64,000 bases of DNA from Clostridiales bacterium (GTDB lineage Bacteria; Bacillota; Clostridia; Lachnospirales; Lachnospiraceae), in NCBI GenBank assembly GCA_019424245.1, contig JAHYZV010000007.1:53776-117775 (forward strand). The letters are read 5' to 3'. Each line of letters opens with the position of its first letter. Within the stretch, counting starts at the first letter, position 1. Shown here piece by piece: positions 1 through 8,882 of the stretch. The notes under the pieces are model-generated. The model was given only the letters and a program-made list of their open reading frames with translations. It did not search any database and had not been told where the DNA came from. Made by a program: the position numbers and the translations under genes.

Positions 1-504
1 GTGTTTATATTAGCTTACAGAAATGCTAATACCAGACTGCCTGCTCCAGTTGAGGAGTACTATGAAGCAGGGGATGTTGTAGAGCATAATGGATTAGAAA
101 TATGCGTAGCTAATCTTTATTTTGGCAATATGAATGATATTGTTGATAAGAAGAATATGCCGGAAAAGATGAGAAGCGATAATGATGGATTGGTCATTGT
201 TTTTGATGTTACAAACAAAAAAGAGGAGAATGTCAATCTGGCAGCTGATTTTGTACCCAATGTAGAGCTTGTGGCATATCCTATAGGATATGATAATCAG
301 GGAGCGATATATGCAGTAGATGAAGAAGGAGATACTATATTAAAACCAGAGGAAACTAAAACATTTGCTATACGTTTTGGTGTGTCTAACAGTCTGGTAA
401 GACAGGAACGCAGGGCAAGATTTATAAAGTCAGACTTTTACTTTGATATGGCATTATATCCGGTACATAAGGCGATTATAATACATGGAGCTGAAAAGGT
501 ATGA
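1..504 (+). CDS. C-terminal part of an extracytoplasmic, possibly Ig-like protein (partial at window edge)
   Basis: The reading frame is already open at the first base, so the true start lies outside the window and the leading GTG is probably an internal valine. The visible 167 residues begin with what may be the end of a membrane helix. They continue as a beta-rich, acidic segment with a conserved-looking stretch (GLVIVFDVTNK, then ADFVPNVELVAYPIGYD) that resembles DUF4352/DUF5028-type exported Ig-like domains. That family resemblance is an impression only. The stop overlaps the next gene's start as ATGA, so the two are translationally coupled and probably form one envelope complex, perhaps accessory to an ABC transporter encoded upstream. 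Confidence 0.6.
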   Translation: MFILAYRNANTRLPAPVEEYYEAGDVVEHNGLEICVANLYFGNMNDIVDKKNMPEKMRSDNDGLVIVFDVTNKKEENVNLAADFVPNVELVAYPIGYDNQGAIYAVDEEGDTILKPEETKTFAIRFGVSNSLVRQERRARFIKSDFYFDMALYPVHKAIIIHGAEKV

Positions 505-1277
505 GAAAGATAAGGGAATTACTGAGTGTCAATGACAAGGGAATGTCAATAGTAATGCTTGTTGTTATAACTATACTGCTGCCTAATACAATATTAAGAG
601 GGCTGGGTATTCCGTCTGATACAGAAGCATGCCTGTATGATGTGTATATAGGCATTGGCATATATTATGTGAGCAGGCTGCTTACAATATGTTCATTGTT
701 TTATATATTGTATGTACAGAGATATAATTTTTCAGTAATGATGATTACGAGGCATAAACATATATATAGTATATGGAAAAGATGTGTGAAGGACCTTGCA
801 ATACTTAGTGCAGTCATCGCTGTATACATATATATAGCAACAACTATAGCAGGCATATGTATAAAACGAAAGATATATAACTGGGAAGATGAGGCAAGTA
901 CGTGTTATAAAGCCATACATATGCCATGTGAGGCAGCACCTTCATTTGCACTTATAAGTGCAGTTTTTATATTACAGGCATTTGCAGTTATATTCGTTAT
1001 GGGACTGATTATGCTTGCGGTATGGTGGATAACGGATAAGAAATGGGCTGGCTATCTTGCAGCTATGGTTATAGTGAGCGTTGAATATTATGATGCCGAT
1101 GGTGCTATAAGCACTGGTCTTCTATGGCGTAAGTATGTGATGACTTATTCTGTATATAAAAAGGGGATATTATTAGGAAAAAATATTCTTATGCCGATAG
1201 CTGTGTGTATAGCGATGCTGCTTGTCACAAGTCTTATAGTCAGATTGAAGAAGAAGGAATTCATAAATAGCCGATAG
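501..1277 (+). CDS. polytopic membrane protein, ABC-2 permease-like
   Basis: 258-residue protein with about six hydrophobic segments (near residues 15-33, 48-72, 97-119, 148-177, 182-198 and 228-248) and a basic C-terminus. It starts inside the stop of the preceding gene (ATGA overlap) and is followed by an intrinsic terminator, so it is the last gene of its operon. Size and topology fit the permease half of a small ABC-2 exporter, but no ATPase gene is visible in the window and no diagnostic motif was recognised. Function is unassigned. Confidence 0.6.
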   Translation: MRKIRELLSVNDKGMSIVMLVVITILLPNTILRGLGIPSDTEACLYDVYIGIGIYYVSRLLTICSLFYILYVQRYNFSVMMITRHKHIYSIWKRCVKDLAILSAVIAVYIYIATTIAGICIKRKIYNWEDEASTCYKAIHMPCEAAPSFALISAVFILQAFAVIFVMGLIMLAVWWITDKKWAGYLAAMVIVSVEYYDADGAISTGLLWRKYVMTYSVYKKGILLGKNILMPIAVCIAMLLVTSLIVRLKKKEFINSR

Positions 1278-1315
1278 AATGTGATGATTGCAGAAAGTGT
1301 CGTAATCCCAATATA

Positions 1316-1345
1316 AAAAGAGCCGTGACACGGCTCTTTTTTATT
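1316..1345 (+). terminator. intrinsic terminator
   Basis: A 10-bp stem (AAAAGAGCCG with CGGCTCTTTT) around a 5-nt loop is followed by a T-run. It lies 39 nt after the membrane protein stop. Confidence 0.9.
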
Positions 1346-1377
1346 CTGTATACAGTTAAAAATGCGTTATACTAATA

Positions 1378-1500
1378 ATAGTTAATATGCTAACTTACAC
1401 TTATTAAGATCCACATGTTCTTTGATAAACTATCCAGTAATTGCTTTAATATCTTCTGGCATATCTTTTGTGTTAAGCATAACAATTCTCTTTTTTTAGC
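1378..1500 (-). pseudogene. decayed duplicate of the 3' end of the YcxB-like gene
   Basis: These 123 nt align with 3407-3530, the last ~40 codons of the YcxB-like gene, with five mismatches in the first 109 nt and one indel near the far end. On the minus strand the frame still ends with the same residues (DLNKCKLAY then stop), and three of the five changes are synonymous. A fourth turns a Gln codon (CAG) into TAG. The rest of the gene is missing. The fragment and the full copy lie 2.03 kb apart in the same orientation and bracket the binding-protein gene. Confidence 0.85.
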
Positions 1501-1609
1501 AAAATAGTTTACAAAGTTCAGAAAAATAGTTTATAAAGTATTGTTAAAAGATTACAAAAATGGTAATATATATCAATGTTAGAAACATATTAAGTGGGGC
1601 GTTCCCCAC
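1501..1609 (+). promoter_or_regulatory. promoter with tandem 17-nt repeats and a leader hairpin for the binding-protein gene
   Basis: Two near-identical 17-mers (AAAATAGTTTAYAAAGT) lie at 1501-1517 and 1523-1539, a 22-nt period or about two helical turns. Directly after them is a plausible sigma-A promoter: TTGTTA at 1541-1546, 17 nt, TAATAT at 1564-1569. A GC hairpin (GTGGGG, loop CGTT, CCCCAC; 1594-1609) lies in the leader just before the ribosome site. The repeats are placed as an activator or repressor site would be; the hairpin could protect the mRNA 5' end. Together these cover the 360-nt gap before the next gene. Confidence 0.55.
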
Positions 1610-1637
1610 AAGAACCAATAGGGAGGTTTACAAGTTT

Positions 1638-3200
1638 ATGAGAAAGACAGTTAAAAAACTTACTGCTGTAGGTTTAACACTTACTTCAGTAATGGGGCTT
1701 GTTGCATGTGGAAACAACAATGCTTCAACAGAAAACAAATCAACAGTAGATTGGGCAAGCGTAGAAAAGCCAGAAGCTTTCACTGTTATGGTTGATGGTA
1801 CAGTTCCTAAGATGGCAGATTGGGGTGACAAGTTTGATGAACAGCTCAAGGAATTAACAGGCCTTGACTTCACAGTAGTTCGTCCAGACCACAGCTCATA
1901 CTATGATGCAGTAGCAAACTCAATGCTTGATGCAAACTCTATGCCAGATGTTCTTATTCTTTCATCTGACTACTTAGCACTTTATGCTAGGCAGGGTCTT
2001 CTCTGGGATATGACAGATGCTTGGAACAATTCAGCAACAAAGGCATCAGGAAGACTTGTTTCAGATGCAGAAAAGATCATGGAGGCTAACTATGTTAAAG
2101 GCGTTGATGGGGAGAAAGCTCTTTACGGTTTCGTACCTGCGCGTGGTAACGGATGCTGTACATATGTAAAGGAAGCCTGGGCAACAGCTGCTGGTTATAC
2201 AAAGGCAGATCTTCAGAAGCAGATGACATATGATGAATACTATACGATGCTTAAGAAGATGAAGGAAGCTAAGGGCGTTGATTATGTAATTTCAGCTCCT
2301 GGTTTCTATTCAAAGGAAGTACCTTATACAAACTATCTTCCTGAATTCTATCAGAATGCACAGTTTACATTCTACTATGACAAGGCTCAGGGCAAGTATG
2401 TAGATGGTTTCTCAGAACAGGAAATGAAGGATGCTCTTCAGAGAATCCAGAACGCTGTTAAGGATGGACTTATCAATAAGGAATCAAGTACAAAGACAAC
2501 ATTTACATCACGTAACGACTTCAAGTCATCAGATATTAAGACAGAATCAGGTGTATTTACATACTGGGCTGGAACATGGATTGATAAGTTAAAGAGCGAA
2601 ATAACTTCATCTGGTCTTGATGGCTCACTCGTTGCTCTCCTTCCAATTAAGGAGCTTGGTAAGTATGCAGAAAGACTTTCACCATCATGGTGTATTACAT
2701 CTCATGCAGGTGAAACAGGAAAGGCAGAAGGAATCTTTAAGTACTTCATTGATAAGATGTTAGATGGTGGCGATATCCAGACACTTTGGGAATATGGTCC
2801 TAAAGGATATTACTACAACGTAAAGGATGATGGTTCATTCGAATTCCTTCCTACTAAGTCTAACCCTAAGTCAAAGTACTCTAAGGCTCATCTTGACTGC
2901 AACCTTGTTCTTGCAGGATTCTCTAACGGAAAGGATCCAGGAAAGGCAGAACAGCCAGATAAGGTTACAGAGTGTGCAGAAATGTTCTTCAAGAACTCTC
3001 AGTTAATTGATCCTCCTGCTATGACAGAAGAAGTTGGTAAGCTTATCGGTGATATCAATACAGAGAGATATACAGTAGTTGATAAGGTAGCCAGAGGCGA
3101 ATGGACTGTTGATGAAGCTATGAAACAGTATACAAATACAGTTGGTTCTAAGGTTGATGCAGCACTTAAGTCATTAAATGCACAGCCCGATGCTAAATAA
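1638..3200 (+). CDS. extracellular solute-binding lipoprotein, family 1 (sugar type)
   Basis: 520-residue lipoprotein. The start is the ATG 11 nt after GGGAGG (1621-1626), which gives a basic n-region, a hydrophobic core and the lipobox LVAC with the lipidated cysteine at residue 24. A longer in-frame upstream start would bury the signal peptide and was rejected. The body has the type II periplasmic-binding fold look of family 1 binding proteins (MPDVLILSSDYLALYARQG, later an FTYWAGTW segment), which usually feed oligosaccharide ABC importers of the LplABC/MsmEFG kind. No permease or ATPase is adjacent, so it is an orphan that must use a transporter encoded elsewhere. A strong terminator follows. 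Ligand unknown. Confidence 0.85.
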   Translation: MRKTVKKLTAVGLTLTSVMGLVACGNNNASTENKSTVDWASVEKPEAFTVMVDGTVPKMADWGDKFDEQLKELTGLDFTVVRPDHSSYYDAVANSMLDANSMPDVLILSSDYLALYARQGLLWDMTDAWNNSATKASGRLVSDAEKIMEANYVKGVDGEKALYGFVPARGNGCCTYVKEAWATAAGYTKADLQKQMTYDEYYTMLKKMKEAKGVDYVISAPGFYSKEVPYTNYLPEFYQNAQFTFYYDKAQGKYVDGFSEQEMKDALQRIQNAVKDGLINKESSTKTTFTSRNDFKSSDIKTESGVFTYWAGTWIDKLKSEITSSGLDGSLVALLPIKELGKYAERLSPSWCITSHAGETGKAEGIFKYFIDKMLDGGDIQTLWEYGPKGYYYNVKDDGSFEFLPTKSNPKSKYSKAHLDCNLVLAGFSNGKDPGKAEQPDKVTECAEMFFKNSQLIDPPAMTEEVGKLIGDINTERYTVVDKVARGEWTVDEAMKQYTNTVGSKVDAALKSLNAQPDAK

Positions 3201-3250
3201 TTAGTGATTTGAGCTGCTTAATATGTATTATTAGTGATACATGTTATCAC

Positions 3251-3293
3251 AAAATATCGTGCCAGAAGACTCGTTCTTCTGGCACGATATTTT
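3251..3293 (+). terminator. strong intrinsic terminator
   Basis: A perfect 19-bp stem (3251-3269 with 3275-3293) around the loop CTCGT ends in T-rich sequence. Its A-rich 5' side also gives a U-run on the other strand, so it may work in both directions. Confidence 0.9.
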
Positions 3294-3410
3294 ACTATTA
3301 TCGGCATGGTAATCATGTTGTTAGGTGGATTGATTTTATTTGTTCAGTGAGGGAAAGATTGATAGTGTAGGTGAAAACATAATATTGCAGGATTCATGAT
3401 GAAGCCATAG

Positions 3411-3935
3411 TTAATATGCTAACTTACACTTATTTAGATCTACATGTTCTTTGATAAACTGTCCAGTAATTGTTTTAATATCTTCTGGCATATCCTTTGT
3501 GTTAAGCATAACAATCATCTTTTTTCCAGCAAATAACATATAATAGCCATACAGGAAGTAAACTGTTGTGAACTGTTCCCATTCATATGTGTATACAAGA
3601 TTATGATCAGGAATATCAGCTAATATGGCAGAGTCCATAAGTGTAATGGTGCATGGTGCATCCTCAGATGAATCTCTGTGTTTTAAGTGGTAGTTTACGC
3701 TGTTCTTAAACTGGAATGCAAATATATATATAGGATAAAACCAGCATATCGCATATATAATCAGTAAAAATGAATTGTACTTACCAAGTATCAGCATAAC
3801 AAGTGATATGGCAGCTGGTATCCATGTAAGTATAAGTTCTATGGGATTTCTTAAGAAACGATTCCAGAATACAATCTTTTTATAGTCGCTTCCGGAAGCT
3901 TTAAGTGTGGTATTGTACTTATAAATATTATTCAT
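3411..3935 (-). CDS. YcxB-like membrane protein
   Basis: 174 residues on the minus strand. The ATG is preceded by AGGAGA. Two hydrophobic segments (about residues 33-51 and 55-74) are followed by a soluble tail with the pattern YTYEWEQFTTVYFLYGYYML and then MIVMLNTKDMPED. This resembles the YcxB-like C-terminal domain: W-x-x-F near a membrane-facing strand, with a PxD-type end. The role of this family is not established. It is divergent from the c-di-GMP gene and convergent with the binding-lipoprotein gene. A truncated copy of its 3' end lies at 1378-1500. Confidence 0.65.
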   Translation of the reverse strand: MNNIYKYNTTLKASGSDYKKIVFWNRFLRNPIELILTWIPAAISLVMLILGKYNSFLLIIYAICWFYPIYIFAFQFKNSVNYHLKHRDSSEDAPCTITLMDSAILADIPDHNLVYTYEWEQFTTVYFLYGYYMLFAGKKMIVMLNTKDMPEDIKTITGQFIKEHVDLNKCKLAY

Positions 3936-4186
3936 ATAATCTTAATGTCTCCTGTTTGTGTTATCATATGTATTTATTAAATGATTAAAACACATGATTC
4001 ATTTAATCATATCATATAAGGATGTATAAAACAATAAATCAAAAATTAAAAAAATAAAATCAAAAATTAAAATCCAGCTAACGTAAAAATCAACAAATAA
4101 TCTCTCTTAAAATGTCAGAAAACAGTTCCCAAATAAGTATAAATATTATATAATTACTGTATGTAAAACAATCCAGGAGGCAAGTT

Positions 4187-6340
4187 TTGGGTAATTGTAG
4201 TGATAAGTATGAAGTGTTATCTTCGGTGATAGAAAGCCTGGAGTCAAAAGATACATTTCAGAATATAGTTGAGGTTATATTACAAAAAGCTAATGCGTAT
4301 ATTCAGGCAGAGTATATGGCAGTGATACAGGAGAATTCAGATAAGGATATACTTGATTATATTGCAACGGTGGGGAAAACCTGTGCGCTTATAGAGCGTG
4401 TTGAGAATGGAGAATATTCGCTGGAAGAGTTGGAAAAAAGTGCTGATAAAGGTACATACCTTGATGCAGGGGGACGTATTATCCCGATTAAGATTAATGG
4501 GATTAAGGCTATGTATGTTGTTATAAGTGGCATAAAAGACAAAGCTATGGAAGAAATTGATGGATTTATACATAGTATAGTATCAGTTATACAGAACACA
4601 GCACAGATGAGAGTTACGAATAATTCTCTGTTATCTTCGTATGAGGTCCTTAAGGATATTCTTAACAATATAGGTTCAGGTATTATAGTATGTGACAGAA
4701 ATTCAGCTGGTATCCTGTTTTCTAACAAGGTTGCAGCAGAGTCAAAAGAGATTCAGAATGCGATTAAAGAGTGTATGCAGGAGCTTATGTCATCAGAAGA
4801 GTACAAGTCTTATCTTGACAGAAAGAAAGCTTATGATGAGGATGATGGTACAGATTATGTTAAGCCATATATCCGTCCTATTGAGAAATATAGTGCGGAA
4901 TCAGGTTTGTGGTTTGAAATAAGATTTACTAATCTTTTGTGGATAGATGGAAGTGAAGTTATAGTATGCACTGCATCGGATATAACACAAAAAAAGAAGA
5001 GCCAGCAAAAGATAGAGTTTCAGGCTCATAACGATTTTCTCACAGGACTTTATAATCGTATGAAGTGTGAGTCTGATCTTAAAAAAATCATCAAGCAGTC
5101 TGTTAAAGATGGTGTGAAGGGCGCACTTATGTTTATAGATCTTGATGATTTCAAGCATATTAATGATGGACTTGGACATCAGTACGGGGATGTCCTTCTG
5201 CAGCAGATAGCAGCAGGGCTTCAGAGTATAGTTGGACTTCGTGGTAAGTGTTACCGTATGGGAGGAGATGAGTTCGTTGCCATAGTTATGCCTGATATGT
5301 TCAGTGAGCTTGAGCGTATAGCAAACAAGGTAAAGGATATGTTTAATAAGCCATGGTATCTTATGGAAACAGAATATTTCTGTACTATGAGTATGGGTAT
5401 TGCAGTATTCCCGGATGATAGCAAAGATGTGCATGAGATTATAAGACTTGCTGATATAGCAATGTATGAGTCCAAGAAAAATGGAAAGAATGGTTATACA
5501 TTTTACGACAGCTGTAGTAAGCTGAACACAGCAAGAAGACTTGATATAGAGAATAGCATGAGGCAGGCTGTAACATCAGGAATAGAAGAATTTGTGGTAT
5601 TCTATCAGCCAGTAGTTGATGTAAGAACAGGTGAATGTTCATCATGTGAGGCACTTGTAAGATGGGACAGCAAAGCATTAGGTTTTATGGGACCTGGTGA
5701 TTTTATACCACTTGCGGAGTATCTTGGACTTATAACATCAATAGGTGATTATGTACTCGAAGAAGCCTGTAGACAGTGCAGATATTGGAATGAGCATGGC
5801 ATACCTGATTTCCATATCAATGTTAATCTTTCGGTAGTGCAGCTGCTTCAGAAGGATGTTGCTGAAACTGTGGCGCGTATATTAAAGAAAACAGGGGTAA
5901 ATCCCAAAAACATAGTTCTTGAGATAACAGAAAGCTTTGCTATCAATGATATGGACAGGGTTCTTGACATAATAAAAGGAATCAAGAAACTAGGACCAAG
6001 AATTGCACTTGATGACTTTGGAACTGGCTATTCATCGCTGAATTATATAAAACAGCTTCCGCTTGATATTATAAAAGTGGATAAGACATTTATAGATGAT
6101 ATAGTGGATGACGAATATGCACAGGCATTTATAAAGCTCATAGTTGAACTTTCAGATACGATTGATACAGATATTATTGTAGAAGGAGTTGAGAATGAAG
6201 CACAGCTTAACATACTAAAGGAACTGGGAGTAGACTATATACAAGGCTTTTATTATGGAAAGCCAGTGCCGGCATATGAATTTGAAAAACTAAACTTTAG
6301 GGGGAGAATTGATTATGAAAATGCTGATAAAGAATGGTAG
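4187..6340 (+). CDS. GAF-PAS-GGDEF-EAL cyclic-di-GMP turnover enzyme
   Basis: 717 residues, probably cytosolic, with no convincing membrane helix. Order: a GAF-like N-terminal sensor (about 1-140), a PAS-like region (about 145-270), GGDEF (about 275-430) and EAL (about 450-705). The synthase signature MGGDEF (from about residue 358) is intact, but the RxxD inhibitory site normally just upstream is absent. In the phosphodiesterase half the EAL motif (SCEALVRW), NVNLS, LEITES, DDFGTGYSSL, KVDKTF, EGVE and QGFYYG are all present. It therefore looks catalytically complete on both sides; the net direction cannot be told. The start is TTG, 6 nt after AGGAGG (4175-4180). The 3' end overlaps pyrC by 26 nt, which couples it to the pyrimidine operon. 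Upstream, 3936-4186 holds a TATAAT at 4149-4154 but no convincing -35. Confidence 0.9.
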   Translation: MGNCSDKYEVLSSVIESLESKDTFQNIVEVILQKANAYIQAEYMAVIQENSDKDILDYIATVGKTCALIERVENGEYSLEELEKSADKGTYLDAGGRIIPIKINGIKAMYVVISGIKDKAMEEIDGFIHSIVSVIQNTAQMRVTNNSLLSSYEVLKDILNNIGSGIIVCDRNSAGILFSNKVAAESKEIQNAIKECMQELMSSEEYKSYLDRKKAYDEDDGTDYVKPYIRPIEKYSAESGLWFEIRFTNLLWIDGSEVIVCTASDITQKKKSQQKIEFQAHNDFLTGLYNRMKCESDLKKIIKQSVKDGVKGALMFIDLDDFKHINDGLGHQYGDVLLQQIAAGLQSIVGLRGKCYRMGGDEFVAIVMPDMFSELERIANKVKDMFNKPWYLMETEYFCTMSMGIAVFPDDSKDVHEIIRLADIAMYESKKNGKNGYTFYDSCSKLNTARRLDIENSMRQAVTSGIEEFVVFYQPVVDVRTGECSSCEALVRWDSKALGFMGPGDFIPLAEYLGLITSIGDYVLEEACRQCRYWNEHGIPDFHINVNLSVVQLLQKDVAETVARILKKTGVNPKNIVLEITESFAINDMDRVLDIIKGIKKLGPRIALDDFGTGYSSLNYIKQLPLDIIKVDKTFIDDIVDDEYAQAFIKLIVELSDTIDTDIIVEGVENEAQLNILKELGVDYIQGFYYGKPVPAYEFEKLNFRGRIDYENADKEW

Positions 6341-7634
6341 AATTATTGATCCTGCAAGTAATACAGACGAAGTTAAAGATCTTCTTGTAACAGATGGTAT
6401 AATTGAAAAGGTTGCTAAAGATATTGATGATGCATCAGATAGCATAATAGATGCTAAAGGCTGTTTTGTAATGCCAGGTCTTATAGACATTCATGTACAT
6501 TTCAGGGAACCAGGCTTTGAACATAAGGAAACTATAAGAACAGGTGCAAGAGCAGCAGCAAGAGGCGGTTTTACAACTGTATGCCCTATGCCAAACACTA
6601 AGCCGGTTATAGATAGTGTAGAGATGGTAGAGTATATCAGGAATAAGGCAGAAGAGGTTACTGATATTAATATTCTTCCTATAGCAGCTATAACTGCAGG
6701 TCAGGATGGAGAGTATCTGACAGATTTTGAGAATCTTAAAGAGGCAGGTGCGGTAGCTGTAAGTGAGGATGGAAAATCAGTTATGAATGCAAGAGTAGCA
6801 AGACAGGCTATGAGACTTGCAGCAGAGGTTGATATTCCAGTGTTTGCACATTGTGAGGATAAGAATCTTGCAGCACGTGGTGTCATGAATGCTGGTAATC
6901 ATGCAAGAGAATTAGGCTTCTATGGAATCATGAATGCAGTTGAGGATATAATTGTTGCAAGAGATATACTCCTTGCAAAAAACACAGGTGCCAAGCTTCA
7001 CCTATGCCATTGTTCTACAGAGGATAGTGTCCGCATGATAGCTGATGCCAAAAAGGAAGGCATGGATATAACAGCTGAGGTTACGCCACACCATTTTACA
7101 CTTACAGAAGATGCTATAACAGAGGATGATGCTAACTATAAGATGAATCCGCCACTTCGTACAAGAAAAGATGTTGATAAGCTTATAGAAGGACTTAAGA
7201 GCGGAGTTATAGATTGCATAGCAACAGATCATGCACCCCATCATAAGACAGAGAAGGAGAGAGGCTTTGTAGATGCACCTTTTGGCATAACAGGACTTGA
7301 AACATCGGTAGCACTTACTATAACAGAACTTGTGAAGAAGGGTGTTCTTACACCACTTCAGATGGCAGAGAGGATGAGTTACACGCCGGCTAAGATTATA
7401 GGAATAGACAAAGGCACACTTCTCCCAGGAAAAGCTGCAGATATTACCATAATAGACCCGGATAAGGAGTATGTTATAGACAGCAATACATTTGCATCTA
7501 AAGGACATAATACCCCTTTTGATGGAAAGAAGGTATCAGGGCAGGTAAGATATACTATAGTTTCAGGAAAGGTTGCATATTCTAATAACAATGGAACAGA
7601 AGTTATTATTGATAAAGATGTTCCAAAGTTGTAG
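6315..7634 (+). CDS. pyrC: dihydroorotase (first copy)
   Basis: 439-residue class I dihydroorotase, which cyclises carbamoyl-aspartate to dihydroorotate in UMP synthesis. Metal and catalytic residues are all visible: HVHFREPG (zinc His pair), the Asp loop SEDGKS, HCED, CHCST and TDHAPH. The ATG at 6315 follows AGGGGGAG with good spacing; a TTG two codons earlier is less likely. The gene begins inside the end of the GGDEF-EAL gene, so translation of the two is linked. A second complete dihydroorotase lies 1.2 kb downstream with pyrF between them. Confidence 0.93.
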   Translation: MKMLIKNGRIIDPASNTDEVKDLLVTDGIIEKVAKDIDDASDSIIDAKGCFVMPGLIDIHVHFREPGFEHKETIRTGARAAARGGFTTVCPMPNTKPVIDSVEMVEYIRNKAEEVTDINILPIAAITAGQDGEYLTDFENLKEAGAVAVSEDGKSVMNARVARQAMRLAAEVDIPVFAHCEDKNLAARGVMNAGNHARELGFYGIMNAVEDIIVARDILLAKNTGAKLHLCHCSTEDSVRMIADAKKEGMDITAEVTPHHFTLTEDAITEDDANYKMNPPLRTRKDVDKLIEGLKSGVIDCIATDHAPHHKTEKERGFVDAPFGITGLETSVALTITELVKKGVLTPLQMAERMSYTPAKIIGIDKGTLLPGKAADITIIDPDKEYVIDSNTFASKGHNTPFDGKKVSGQVRYTIVSGKVAYSNNNGTEVIIDKDVPKL

Positions 7635-7703
7635 AATAATGTGAGCGTACAGCTAAGAAACATTTTAAAAACTAAAAAGAAATAAAAAGGAGATTGTTAT
7701 CAC

Positions 7704-8627
7704 ATGATAAACAAGTTAGTAGATAAGATTGTAAAAACTAATGCACCAGTAGTTGTTGGACTTGATCCTATGATGAAGTTTATTCCTGAGCATGTTCAGG
7801 CAGCAGCATTTGAGCAGTATGGAGAAACTTTAGAGGGAGCAGCAGAGGCTATATGGCAGTTTAATAAGTCTATCATTGATAATATATATGATATAGTTCC
7901 AGCAGTTAAGCCACAGATTGCCATGTATGAACAGTTTGGCATAGAAGGTCTTAAGGTGTTTAAGAAAACAGTTGATTATTGCCACGAAAAGGATATGGTT
8001 GTAATAGGTGATGTTAAGAGAGGCGATATTGGTTCAACATCAGAAGCATATGCTGTAGCACACCTTGGAAAGGTTAAGGTAGGCTCTAAGCTTTTAACTC
8101 CTTTCGATGAAGATTTCGCAACAGTTAATCCATATCTTGGTTCAGGTGGTATTAATCCATTCATAAAGATATGTCAGGAAGAGAATAAGGGTATATTTAT
8201 ACTTGTTAAGACTTCTAACCCATCAAGTGGAGAGTTTCAGGATCAGCTTATTGACGGCAAGCCACTTTATGAGCATGTTGGTGCAAAGGTTGATGAATGG
8301 GGAAGCCAGTGTATGGGTGATACATACAGCAATGTAGGAGCAGTTGTAGGTGCTACATATCCAGAGATGGGCAAGACATTAAGAAAGGTTATGCCTAAGG
8401 CATATATCCTTGTTCCTGGATATGGTGCACAGGGAGGAAAGGCTGAAGATCTTGCAGCATTCTTTAATCCAGATGGACTTGGTGCTATCGTAAACAGTTC
8501 AAGAGGTATTATAGCAGCTTATAAGAAGGATGAATATGCAAAGTTTGGTGATAAGAACTTTGGTGAAGCCTCAAGACAGGCAGCACTTGATATGATAGCA
8601 GATATTAATGGAGCACTTGGAAAGTAA
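7704..8627 (+). CDS. pyrF: orotidine 5'-phosphate decarboxylase
   Basis: 307 residues, the longer 'type 2' OMP decarboxylase class rather than the ~230-residue Bacillus type. Catalyses the last step to UMP. The active-site D-x-K-x-x-D array reads DVKRGDIGST; an N-terminal VVGLDP and a late VPGYGAQGG phosphate-binding loop are also present. A ribosome site (AAAGGAG) precedes the ATG. It is 69 nt behind the first pyrC. Confidence 0.95.
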   Translation: MINKLVDKIVKTNAPVVVGLDPMMKFIPEHVQAAAFEQYGETLEGAAEAIWQFNKSIIDNIYDIVPAVKPQIAMYEQFGIEGLKVFKKTVDYCHEKDMVVIGDVKRGDIGSTSEAYAVAHLGKVKVGSKLLTPFDEDFATVNPYLGSGGINPFIKICQEENKGIFILVKTSNPSSGEFQDQLIDGKPLYEHVGAKVDEWGSQCMGDTYSNVGAVVGATYPEMGKTLRKVMPKAYILVPGYGAQGGKAEDLAAFFNPDGLGAIVNSSRGIIAAYKKDEYAKFGDKNFGEASRQAALDMIADINGALGK

Positions 8628-8642
8628 TATTAAAAACGATAG

Positions 8643-8828
8643 TTTCGCTGTGAGCATATTATACATGCTGATGGTTCAGAGTTATATTTAACGCAGAAGA
8701 AAGCGGCAGTATCAGTTGTAATTGCTGGTAAAGCCGCTTTTTTGGAAGTATTTAAAGATGATAAAGAAATAAAAGATATGCTGATATCAATATATTCAGG
8801 AACGAGAAGAGAGTATGTAAGTGATTAA
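8643..8828 (+). other. untranslatable-looking open frame, possible gene remnant
   Basis: Between pyrF and the second pyrC there is a 61-codon open frame without an ATG near its 5' end. Its translation looks protein-like: AAVSVVIAGKAAFLEVF, then KDDKEIKDMLISIYSG. It may be the tail of a deleted gene. No family was recognised. The same stretch contains a terminator-like hairpin, so it may instead be a structured spacer that reads open by chance. Confidence 0.3.
8700..8743 (+). terminator. possible terminator or attenuator inside the pyr operon
   Basis: Perfect 8-bp stem AAAGCGGC / GCCGCTTT with a 25-nt loop, followed by further T residues. It lies between pyrF and the second pyrC, so it could lower expression of the distal genes. 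The long loop weakens the call. Confidence 0.5.
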
Positions 8829-8882
8829 AGCTCATAGATACATTATGTTAATATATCTATAAGCGGAAAGGAAGTTCAAACA

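Noticed and set aside
3936..4186. PyrR-type attenuator for the pyr operon
   Set aside because: No anti-antiterminator or terminator fold was found before the first gene or before pyrC.
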